Origin: Planctomycetaceae bacterium
Lineage (GTDB): Bacteria; Planctomycetota; Planctomycetia; Pirellulales; Thermoguttaceae
Direction of reading: 5' to 3'
Assembly: GCA_031267635.1 (NCBI GenBank)
Contig: JAIRYX010000031.1
Coordinates: 1-5,775 of the forward strand
Length of the DNA stretch: 5,775 bases
Part shown: in pieces, positions 1-5,222 of the stretch
Layout of the letters: each line of letters begins with the position of its first letter
Position numbering within the stretch: the stretch's first letter is position 1
The notes under the pieces: model-generated
Databases searched by the model: none
Told to the model about the DNA's origin: nothing
What the model saw: the letters and a program-made list of their open reading frames with translations, nothing else
Made by a program: the position numbers and the translations under genes

Positions 1-1
1 A

Positions 2-118
2 ATCAAGGAGTTCCGCCGAGTGTTCACCCGATACGACAAACTTGATGATACCTATAACGCTTTTATCGCAATCGCAAACATCGCCGTCTATCTAAAAATT
101 AGCGTCAACACTACCTAG
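2..118 (+). CDS. IS5-type transposase, C-terminal end only (runs off the left edge)
   Basis: An open frame enters from the left edge and stops at TAG 116-118, giving 38 residues. It contains FRRVFTRYDKLDDTYNAFIA followed by a hydrophobic IANIAVYLK tail. This pattern (FRR-x-x-TRYDKL-x-x-x-Y/F-x-A-F, then a hydrophobic helix) is the typical C-terminus of IS5-family DDE transposases, after the last catalytic Glu. The catalytic residues lie outside the window. The gene converges on the DUF58 gene, with only 22 bases between the two stop codons. The right end of the insertion sequence should therefore lie at about 105-135, where a terminal inverted repeat would be expected. It cannot be defined without the left end. 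Whether the element is intact is unknown. Family assignment is by remembered resemblance. Confidence 0.72.
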   Translation: MKEFRRVFTRYDKLDDTYNAFIAIANIAVYLKISVNTT

Positions 119-140
119 ACACTCACCACTTTTTTATTTT

Positions 141-1145
141 CTATCGGCGGATGGAATTTGAGCTGCGGGCAAGAGTGTTGCGGCGGCTTAGGTACGCGGC
201 AATCGCGGCATCCAGCGGAATACTGGTGCGAAAAAGCGAATAATCACACATCAATTTTGAACAACCATGTTGCACTTCTTCAAGGTATTCGTTTACTGCC
301 TTGACATAACCATCACGCAACATTCGAGGATCACACCTGATTTGCAACGGAAGCTCTAAACCCTCAAACCGCGTCGGTCCCTTGAACGTAAAATCAATCT
401 CCAAATCGTCCATAATATGCAACACAATCACATCATGACCACGACTCCGTAAATATCGCAACCCCTTGAAAAAACCGTCACGCTGCATCAATAAATCAGA
501 AAATATCACAACAAGACTGTTAGATCGAATTGCCTCTGCCGCGTTGCGCATTGCGTTACCGATGTCGGGTTGCGAACCTTTTACATTTTCGAGCAACTCC
601 GCAATATCCATCTTGCCTTTGTCCTTATCAGAATTATTCGACGCGCCGACACCTGCCTCTTTTTCCGGCGCAAAACGGGACATCACATCAGAAACGGCAA
701 CAAGATGCGATTGTTTCATTCTCGGCGGTAAAATGCTTCGTGTGTCTTTGTCAAAAGTGATGCACCCTACCATGTCTTGTTGTTTGATTGCAAGGTACGC
801 CAAAGATGCCGCAACGGTACAAGCGTATTCGTATTTATTCATTGCGCCGCTTCCGCTAAACCGCATACTCTGCGACACATCAACCAACAAAGTGACCCGC
901 ATATTAGTGTCAACCTCATATTGCTTCACATACAATCTGTCTTGCTTTGCCCAAATCTTCCAGTCAACACTGCGCAAATCATCGCCCACAACATACTGGC
1001 GATGTTGTCTAAACTCAACGGAGTTACCGAAATGCCGCGACTTGTGCATACCGCTCAAAAAGCCGTCAACAACATGACGCGCACGCAAATCAAGACGCGA
1101 AATTCGCTTCAACGTTTCAGGATGAAAAAAATTATTATCACTCAT
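141..1145 (-). CDS. DUF58 domain protein (VWA-like partner of MoxR ATPase)
   Basis: This 334-residue soluble protein of the DUF58 family is found in MoxR operons and is thought to work with the ATPase through a von Willebrand A-like fold. The family signature is clear: GMHKS..GNSVEF..HRQY near residues 32-51, then GDDLRSVDW at 54-62 and VKQYE. A MIDAS-like DVSQS follows at 89-93 after a hydrophobic strand (VTLLVD), and a second acidic site lies at FSD 215-217. No membrane segment is visible, so it is probably cytoplasmic. A charged, glycine/asparagine-rich stretch at about residues 160-182 looks like a loop insertion. The frame also has a TTG at 1148, but the adjacent ATG at 1145 is preferred. 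There is no good Shine-Dalgarno sequence. Only 9 bases separate it from the moxR stop, so translation is probably coupled. The C-terminus looks complete despite the insertion sequence next to it. Cellular role is inferred only from family context. Confidence 0.92.
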   Translation of the reverse strand: MSDNNFFHPETLKRISRLDLRARHVVDGFLSGMHKSRHFGNSVEFRQHRQYVVGDDLRSVDWKIWAKQDRLYVKQYEVDTNMRVTLLVDVSQSMRFSGSGAMNKYEYACTVAASLAYLAIKQQDMVGCITFDKDTRSILPPRMKQSHLVAVSDVMSRFAPEKEAGVGASNNSDKDKGKMDIAELLENVKGSQPDIGNAMRNAAEAIRSNSLVVIFSDLLMQRDGFFKGLRYLRSRGHDVIVLHIMDDLEIDFTFKGPTRFEGLELPLQIRCDPRMLRDGYVKAVNEYLEEVQHGCSKLMCDYSLFRTSIPLDAAIAAYLSRRNTLARSSNSIRR

Positions 1146-1154
1146 CAATTTTTT

Positions 1155-2192
1155 TTATGACGTGAATAGGCTTTGGAATCTTGGGTCTCTGACGAGTTCA
1201 TCTTCGCGGATGGGGGTTACTTCTATTAGTTTTTCGATCAACATGTCAGCGGTGAAATTTTCACTCTCCGCAAGAAAACTCATCACCAACCTATGCCGCA
1301 AAATTGGCTTCACAAGTTTCTGAATATCCTCACACATCACGTAAGTACGACCATTCAACAACGCTCTTGCCTTACCGCCTAAAATCAAATATTGAACAGC
1401 ACGCGGTCCTGCACCCCACGCAACATATTCTTGAACGATTTCCGGTATGCCTTTTTTTTGATCGATGCGAGTTTGTCGCACGAGCGACAATGTATAACGC
1501 AAGACGTGTTCACTTACCAGCACTTGCCTTACAATTTTTTGCAAGGCAGTGATTTCGTTTGATTCGAGTACGGGTTGTATATTATCTGTTTCGAGTGAGG
1601 TTGTTTTTCGTACTATTTCGAGTTCTTCGTCGAAGGTTGGGTAGTTGACGAAAATTTTGAACATGAATCGATCTTGTTGTGCTTCGGGCAATGGATAAGT
1701 TCCTTCTTGCTCGATGGGATTTTGTGTTGCGAGGACGAAAAACGGTTCGGGCAAAACGTGCCGAGTACGACCAACAGTTACGCGATGTTCTTGCATTGCT
1801 TCAAGCAATGCCGATTGTGTTTTGGGCGGAGTACGGTTAATTTCGTCGGCGAGTATCATGTTTGCGAAAAGTGGACCGTCGATGAATTTGTGGATACGTT
1901 TACCGGAATCTTGATCTTCTTCGATTATGTCGATACCGGTGATGTCGGCGGGCATGAGGTCAGGGGTAAATTGGATTCGGCTGAATTTGAGGTTAAGTGT
2001 TCGCGAGAGAGTGCTAATGAGCAATGTTTTGGCAAGACCGGGTACACCTTCAAGCAAACAATGACCACGCGAAAAAATAGAAATCAATAACTCATCAATA
2101 ACGTCGATTTGACCAACGATGACTTGTGAGAGTTGTTCTAAAACTTTTTCGCGAGCGATTTGGAGTTTAGAGATAATTTGATCGTCTGACAT
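1155..2192 (-). CDS. MoxR-family AAA+ ATPase
   Basis: The 345-residue protein has a full MoxR ATPase layout. The Walker A motif GVPGLAKT is at residues 49-56. Walker B (MILADEINR) is at 112-120. The MoxR signature TPPKTQSALLEAMQE is at 121-135. Sensor 1 and its surroundings (ATQNPIEQEGTYPLPEAQ) are at 155-172, DRF with the likely arginine finger at 174-176, and the sensor 2 region GAGPRA at 260-265. Length and motifs are normal and no catalytic residue is missing. MoxR ATPases act as chaperone-like remodelling machines, often for VWA-domain proteins, which fits the DUF58 gene 9 bases downstream. ATG 2192 is the only start that fits the family N-terminus. The region before it has no clear Shine-Dalgarno sequence. 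Synonymous codon choice changes in blocks along the gene (see findings). The natural substrate cannot be told from sequence. Confidence 0.95.
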   Translation of the reverse strand: MSDDQIISKLQIAREKVLEQLSQVIVGQIDVIDELLISIFSRGHCLLEGVPGLAKTLLISTLSRTLNLKFSRIQFTPDLMPADITGIDIIEEDQDSGKRIHKFIDGPLFANMILADEINRTPPKTQSALLEAMQEHRVTVGRTRHVLPEPFFVLATQNPIEQEGTYPLPEAQQDRFMFKIFVNYPTFDEELEIVRKTTSLETDNIQPVLESNEITALQKIVRQVLVSEHVLRYTLSLVRQTRIDQKKGIPEIVQEYVAWGAGPRAVQYLILGGKARALLNGRTYVMCEDIQKLVKPILRHRLVMSFLAESENFTADMLIEKLIEVTPIREDELVRDPRFQSLFTS

Positions 2193-2219
2193 AATTGGGT
2201 TTAGTGAATTAAAATTTTG

Positions 2220-2250
2220 AGTATACCGAAGCCGGTATGAAAAGTGTAAA
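2220..2250 (-). promoter_or_regulatory. Possible sigma70-like promoter of the moxR-DUF58 operon
   Basis: On the minus strand there is TTTACA (2250-2245) and TATACT (2225-2220), each 5/6 to the consensus. The spacer is 19 bases, longer than the ideal 17. The -10 box lies 27 bases upstream of the moxR ATG. Part of the -10 box belongs to the outer arm of palindrome copy 1, which fills most of the spacer. This is prediction by eye only. Confidence 0.3.
2223..2238 (+). repeat. Palindromic repeat copy 1 (ATACCG-AAGC-CGGTAT)
   Basis: A perfect 6-bp stem encloses a 4-base loop. It lies 30 bases upstream of the moxR ATG and overlaps the possible -10 box. Read on the minus strand it is CATACCGGCTTCGGTATA, matching the other copies with two variable loop bases. 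Confidence 0.7.
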
Positions 2251-2395
2251 CGGTGAAGTATCAGCGAAAGTTATTTTATTATTGTACAGCCCCTTAGACG
2301 GTGCACAATAGACCACGTACACCTAAACTACTTTAAAGCTGACCATGCAATCGTAACAATGTGAAACGGTTGTTCAAAGGCAAAGCCTACCGTCC

Positions 2396-2411
2396 ATACC
2401 GGCGTCGGTAT
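2396..2411 (-). repeat. Palindromic repeat copy 2 (ATACCG-GCGT-CGGTAT)
   Basis: The 6-bp stem is perfect and the loop is GCGT. The GC of the loop marks its orientation as opposite to copy 1, with flanking bases conserved (CATACCGGCGTCGGTATA). It lies 25 bases from the end of the transposase remnant. Confidence 0.7.
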
Positions 2412-2436
2412 AGCAAATTCTCTTATATAACTCATG

Positions 2437-2658
2437 TTACGCATCAATAGCGCATTTAATTTTACACAGTTCGTTCCAAGCGGCTTTTATGACGGCTAGG
2501 CAGATTTTTGCTTTGAGGGCAATATGATTGAGTTTGTGGGCGAACTTTAGCTTCTCCAATTTAACATACACCGCCAGCGACGCAAATAAATGATTGCTTT
2601 GCGTGGTCACTGTTCTTGCTGGCGATTTCGCCAAAGAAGCATTTTGTTTCAGTGATTT
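2437..2658 (-). pseudogene. C-terminal remnant of an IS4/IS701-like transposase
   Basis: The minus-strand frame reads KSLKQNASLAKSPARTVTTQ, then SNHLFASLAVYVKLEKLK, then LNHIALKAKICLAVIKAAW, and stops at TAA 2439-2437. This matches the recalled C-terminal tail of a common group of IS4/IS701-like DDE transposases (HKSLKQNASL-x-KSPT-x-T-x-x-TQ-x-NHFFAS, then NHFALKAKLY). All the catalytic region is missing. In intact relatives the motif is preceded by a Glu-Tyr-His stretch. Here the similarity stops at Tyr-Lys, exactly where palindrome copy 3 begins. The frame stays open a little further (to about 2697) but encodes no family sequence there. A TTG at 2634 could be called a start for a 65-residue protein, but the homology continues upstream of it, so this is a broken gene and not a small functional one. 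Family naming is by memory. Confidence 0.72.
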
Positions 2659-2674
2659 ATACCGTAGCCGGTAG
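2659..2674 (+). repeat. Palindromic repeat copy 3 (ATACCG-TAGC-CGGTAG)
   Basis: Same orientation as copy 1, with one mismatch at the last stem base (G for T). It sits precisely at the broken end of the transposase remnant and forms the left boundary of the inverted-repeat segment 2659-2959. Confidence 0.65.
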
Positions 2675-2741
2675 GGCGATAGACCATAGGTATTAAGTTA
2701 AGGAGTTAAGTCATTTATAATCCAATAGTTATTGTTTGTTT

Positions 2742-2779
2742 GCAAAATTCGTTTTCATTCATGCTACCAACGAATTTGC
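2742..2779. repeat. Small inverted repeat inside the gene-free segment
   Basis: GCAAAATTCGTT (2742-2753) and AACGAATTTGC (2769-2779) pair over 11 bases with one bulged A, around a 15-base loop. There is no T-run after it on either strand, so it is not an obvious intrinsic terminator. Function unknown. Confidence 0.35.
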
Positions 2780-2943
2780 ACCAACTTTGTCCGTGATTTG
2801 TTATGGATTCGCCCTATTTTGTTCTAATATTTTCCGATAAACTTGTGAATAGCCACACATCACCTGACGTTTTGTTGAAACAACTATTTGAAAATTAAAA
2901 ACTTAAACCCTTAATAATACCTATGGGTCGATAGGCTTCGTTC

Positions 2944-2959
2944 ATACCGGCTACAATAT
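2944..2959 (-). repeat. Palindromic repeat copy 4, degenerate (ATACCG-GCTA-CAATAT)
   Basis: The left half matches the family exactly, including the flanking CATACCGGCTAC. In the right half CGG has become CAA, so two stem pairs are lost. It touches the stop codon of the DUF5054 gene (TAA 2961-2959) and forms the right boundary of the inverted-repeat segment. Confidence 0.55.
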
Positions 2960-4953
2960 TATTTTTTCTCTTTCCATTCCATTTTAAATCGGAATGTCCA
3001 TGTACCGTCCAGCCATGCGGCGTAATTTGTTCCCCACAGATTGTTGAACAGGCAAAAATGTATGCCGCCGTTCAAGTCGGGTTTGTCTGCCGGATAATCG
3101 AATATGTCGCGCGAACCGACGGTCACAAGCGGTACGTCGAGGCTTGTAATCCGCACTGTGCCCTGTCTGCAAATCACATCGACATAGCGGTCGACAGCGT
3201 GCATTTGTCTGCTGCCGCCATCGACAATATCGGTTACATCTATCGGCTGTCCCATTTTCTCGACAAGAATTTTCTCAACATCCTTTGGGAAGAACGAAAA
3301 CCAGTACGCTTCCGGCAACCTTACCGCCGGCTTGTTCACGATAGATACGATTATTTCAGCCTCGTTTTTGCCGTTCGACAGCACGCATCGCGTTTTCACT
3401 TCATACGGAAGGACAAGGGGATTGACATTCGGGTTGTTCGGAAACGACAGGAAACGGTCGAGTACGGTCTGTCCGTTTTGTTTCTTTCCAAGCGTTTTAT
3501 TCGGTTGAGCGACAAGCGTTGCGCTCTGTTGGTTTGTCTCCTTCAGACCGGGCTTGCCGTATGCCGGATTAACGGGTTTGGGTCGAAGATACAGTTTGAA
3601 ATAACGCTCATAGTCCGCCTGAGAATATGCCTGATATGCAACCGTTCCGAAAACGTCCGGCAAAACGGCGGCGTTTCCCGAAGGCGTATTTTTGATCGGT
3701 TTGAAATCGTTGCCGGTCGCGATTCCGTGTTGGCGGGACGCGAGCCGTTCCAGTTCCGTTTTTGCTTCGCGCTGCAGTTCCGGCGGCAACAGCGCAACGG
3801 CTTCATCTACTCTTCCGGCTTTCTCTTTCCACGACAGTTCCGCCCGTCGAAACTCCGGCAGCGTCCGTACCGCATCAAATTTTTCGGGAGAGTATTCTCT
3901 GACATTCCAGAAAGTTCCCGCATGTATTCCCCAGGTATGTTCGGCAACAAATCCGAGATACACCGCAAAATCTATTGCGACGTCGCTGTCTTTGTCTAAT
4001 TTTCCATCCTTTAACCACTGAGAAAACAGCCGCGCCAACGTCCGGTAACGCATTATCATTTCCGGATGATTGGCTGCTCCGTAAATCCAGGTATCGCCGA
4101 TTTCTGCCGTAACGACCGGTAATTTGTCCGCTATTTTCCATGCGTCTTTTGCCGTTTCGTTCAAGTTGGAACCGACGACTTCCGCTTTCGGATATTTTTT
4201 CCGCAAGTTGTCGAAAATACTCTTGACCTGCTGTAATGAATGCGGACCAACATTGTCGCTGGTAAAATTGATGGAGATAACCGTTTTGCCGTCCGGCAGA
4301 ACGGAATCGCCGCCGTATTCCCCGTCAATCATCAGGATAATTTCGTTACCGTCGACGTTTTTCCACCTGCACAATTTCGGGACTTTCGGAATCATATTGC
4401 CATCGTTGACCCCGATATGCAGGAAGCGTATCCCCTGATTGCAAAGCGGCGTAATGATGTTTCGCGTATGCCCCGGCACGTCGGTCATTTTGGCGGCGAC
4501 GGTTTGTTTGCCGTATTTTTTATCCAATCGTTCGGCAAGTTTCAACGTTGTTTCAAAAATATCGTAACTTGCAACTTCGGATTGAAAAGTGTAGGGAACG
4601 CCGTTCCAGACAATGTCGCCGCGTTGAATTGCCTCGTCGAGTTTTTTCACCGCATCGGGCTTCGCCTGTTTCAGATAAGCGTCGATAAGCCACGAGCCGG
4701 TTGTCCAGACATACCGGTCGGCGCTTCCTTCCTGTCGAAGTTGCTCGTTGAGGGCAATCGCTTTCGGAATGAAATTGTCGATGTACCTCTTTTCAACATT
4801 GACGGCTAAATCGGTGAACCCAACATCAAGATGCGTCTTGAAGATGACGTGCACTTTTTCGATTTGTTCATTCGCCCCGTCGTCGGCAAACGCCGAAACC
4901 GCCGTTCCCGTCAGAATGGCTGCGATCAATACGGTTAATAGATTTTTTTTCAT
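2959..4953 (-). CDS. Secreted DUF5054 protein, GH38 alpha-mannosidase-like
   Basis: A 664-residue protein that starts with a Sec signal peptide: MKK, a hydrophobic core, and AFA followed by DD, giving likely cleavage after residue 23. The mature N-terminus reads HVIFKTHLDVGFTDL, where H41 and D43 resemble the metal-binding His-x-Asp of family 38 glycoside hydrolases. MTDVPGHT at 156-163 lines up by eye with the GH38 IDPFGHS motif, making D158 the candidate nucleophile and metal ligand. EHTWGIHAG at 338-346 may supply a last His ligand. The rest, including the C-terminal GTN..AW.DG..TFRFKMEW, fits the DUF5054 family at about its usual length. It probably acts on a sugar polymer or glycan in the periplasm or outside the cell; the real substrate is unknown. 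ATG 4953 is chosen because it gives the signal peptide. No sugar-related neighbour is seen, and a gap of over 250 bases separates it from the permease, so it is probably transcribed alone. Confidence 0.88.
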   Translation of the reverse strand: MKKNLLTVLIAAILTGTAVSAFADDGANEQIEKVHVIFKTHLDVGFTDLAVNVEKRYIDNFIPKAIALNEQLRQEGSADRYVWTTGSWLIDAYLKQAKPDAVKKLDEAIQRGDIVWNGVPYTFQSEVASYDIFETTLKLAERLDKKYGKQTVAAKMTDVPGHTRNIITPLCNQGIRFLHIGVNDGNMIPKVPKLCRWKNVDGNEIILMIDGEYGGDSVLPDGKTVISINFTSDNVGPHSLQQVKSIFDNLRKKYPKAEVVGSNLNETAKDAWKIADKLPVVTAEIGDTWIYGAANHPEMIMRYRTLARLFSQWLKDGKLDKDSDVAIDFAVYLGFVAEHTWGIHAGTFWNVREYSPEKFDAVRTLPEFRRAELSWKEKAGRVDEAVALLPPELQREAKTELERLASRQHGIATGNDFKPIKNTPSGNAAVLPDVFGTVAYQAYSQADYERYFKLYLRPKPVNPAYGKPGLKETNQQSATLVAQPNKTLGKKQNGQTVLDRFLSFPNNPNVNPLVLPYEVKTRCVLSNGKNEAEIIVSIVNKPAVRLPEAYWFSFFPKDVEKILVEKMGQPIDVTDIVDGGSRQMHAVDRYVDVICRQGTVRITSLDVPLVTVGSRDIFDYPADKPDLNGGIHFCLFNNLWGTNYAAWLDGTWTFRFKMEWKEKK

Positions 4954-4970
4954 GTTACTTTTTATTATAT

Positions 4971-4999
4971 ACTATATTTTAATACTTTATTAACGTTAA
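4971..4999 (-). promoter_or_regulatory. Possible promoter of the DUF5054 gene
   Basis: On the minus strand TTAACG (4999-4994, 4/6) and TATAGT (4976-4971, 5/6) are separated by exactly 17 bases. The -10 box ends 17 bases before the ATG, implying a very short leader of about 10 bases. An alternative -10, TATAAT (4969-4964), is perfect but has no matching -35. The AT-rich surroundings make chance matches likely. Confidence 0.35.
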
Positions 5000-5016
5000 A
5001 GAAATAAATAAAATAT

Positions 5017-5138
5017 TCTCTGTGCATCTCTGTGTTCTCCGAGTTCTCTGTGGTTAAACGTTATTTCGACCGTTTAACCGCGTCTCTGCCTTTTTGTTTA
5101 ACCACAGAGGGCACAGAGAGCACAGAGATACACAGAGA
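5017..5138. repeat. Large inverted repeat built from CACAGAG units
   Basis: The arms 5017-5059 and 5096-5138 are 43 bases each and align without gaps at 37 of 43 positions, around a 36-base loop. The right arm has four CACAGAG units starting at 5103, 5112, 5121 and 5131. The left arm mirrors them as CTCTGTG at 5018, 5028 and 5046, with a decayed one at 5037. Inside, GGTTAAACG (5052-5060) can instead pair perfectly with CGTTTAACC (5071-5079). I recall AACCACAGAG...CACAGAG sequence as a recurring intergenic repeat in environmental bacterial genomes. It lies in the gap between two minus-strand genes and might end transcription or be a mobile repeat; neither is shown. Confidence 0.75.
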
Positions 5139-5168
5139 AATAAAGACGCCGATTTATTTTTTACATTT

Positions 5169-5202
5169 TAGTTAATAGTTAAAAGTCCCTAACTATTAAC
5201 TA
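5169..5202. repeat. Perfect 13-bp palindrome after the permease gene
   Basis: TAGTTAATAGTTA (5169-5181) and TAACTATTAACTA (5190-5202) are exact inverted copies around an 8-base loop. It starts 7 bases beyond the permease stop codon. The stem is almost all A/T and no T-run follows on the minus strand, so it is a poor intrinsic terminator, although it could form a 3' end structure in the mRNA. Confidence 0.6.
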
Positions 5203-5222
5203 TTAGTTCTTAACTCTTAACT
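5190..5222. repeat. Short TTAACT direct repeats overlapping the permease 3' end
   Basis: TTAACT occurs at 5196-5201, 5210-5215 and 5217-5222, with a partial TAACT at 5190-5194. The permease stop codon and its last few codons lie inside these repeats. Confidence 0.5.

Larger units (their letters stand above)
2193..2958. other. 766-base gene-free region with repeats and a transposase remnant
   Basis: No intact gene is visible between moxR and the DUF5054 gene. The region holds four copies of a short palindrome, a transposase C-terminal remnant, and a segment bounded by longer inverted repeats, each listed separately. Between palindromes 1 and 2 (2239-2395) I see only a small hairpin (GGC-AAA-GCC, about 2379-2387) and no coding signal. 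Between palindromes 3 and 4 (2675-2943) the sequence is AT-rich. Short minus-strand frames there, such as one reading GYSQVYRKILEQN, match nothing I recognise and are soon stopped. No tRNA, rRNA or riboswitch pattern was recognised. Confidence 0.7.
2659..2959. repeat. Segment bounded by long imperfect inverted repeats (MITE-like or REP doublet)
   Basis: The left end, read inward, has GTAGCCGGTA, a variable few bases, then GACCATAGGTATTAAG (to about 2696). The right end, read inward on the other strand, has GTAGCCGGTA, then GACCCATAGGTATTATTAAG (to about 2910). The 10-base block CCATAGGTAT at 2684-2693 is perfectly inverted at 2917-2926. The two ends differ mainly by short gaps. The inner part has no recognised gene. 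It could be a nonautonomous element with degraded termini or two separately inserted repeat units in opposite orientation. No target duplication was identified. Confidence 0.45.

Noticed and set aside
105..135. Terminal inverted repeat of the IS5-type element
   Set aside because: A terminus should be here, but the other end is outside the window, so no inverted match or target duplication can be shown.
466..1077. 203-residue plus-strand open frame
   Set aside because: Antisense to the well-supported DUF58 gene; the translation shows no domain pattern.
2437..2634. A 65-residue small intact gene
   Set aside because: The start would be a TTG inside recognisable transposase homology that continues upstream; it is a remnant.
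2701..2900. Possible small gene or RNA in the AT-rich inner part of the inverted-repeat segment
   Set aside because: Frames are short, lack ribosome binding sites and match nothing recognised; no tRNA or known RNA fold is visible.
3058..3999. 313-residue plus-strand open frame
   Set aside because: It is fully antisense to the DUF5054 gene, which has a signal peptide and family motifs. The plus-strand translation is rich in Arg, Phe, Cys and Ile with no recognisable domain, as expected for a shadow frame.
5017..5138. CRISPR-like array of CACAGAG repeats
   Set aside because: Units are 7 bases with 2-3 base gaps and mirrored in two arms; there are no spacers of CRISPR length and no cas genes.
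5169..5202. Rho-independent terminator of the permease gene
   Set aside because: The stem is almost entirely A/T and no T-run follows on the minus strand, so it is kept only as a palindrome.
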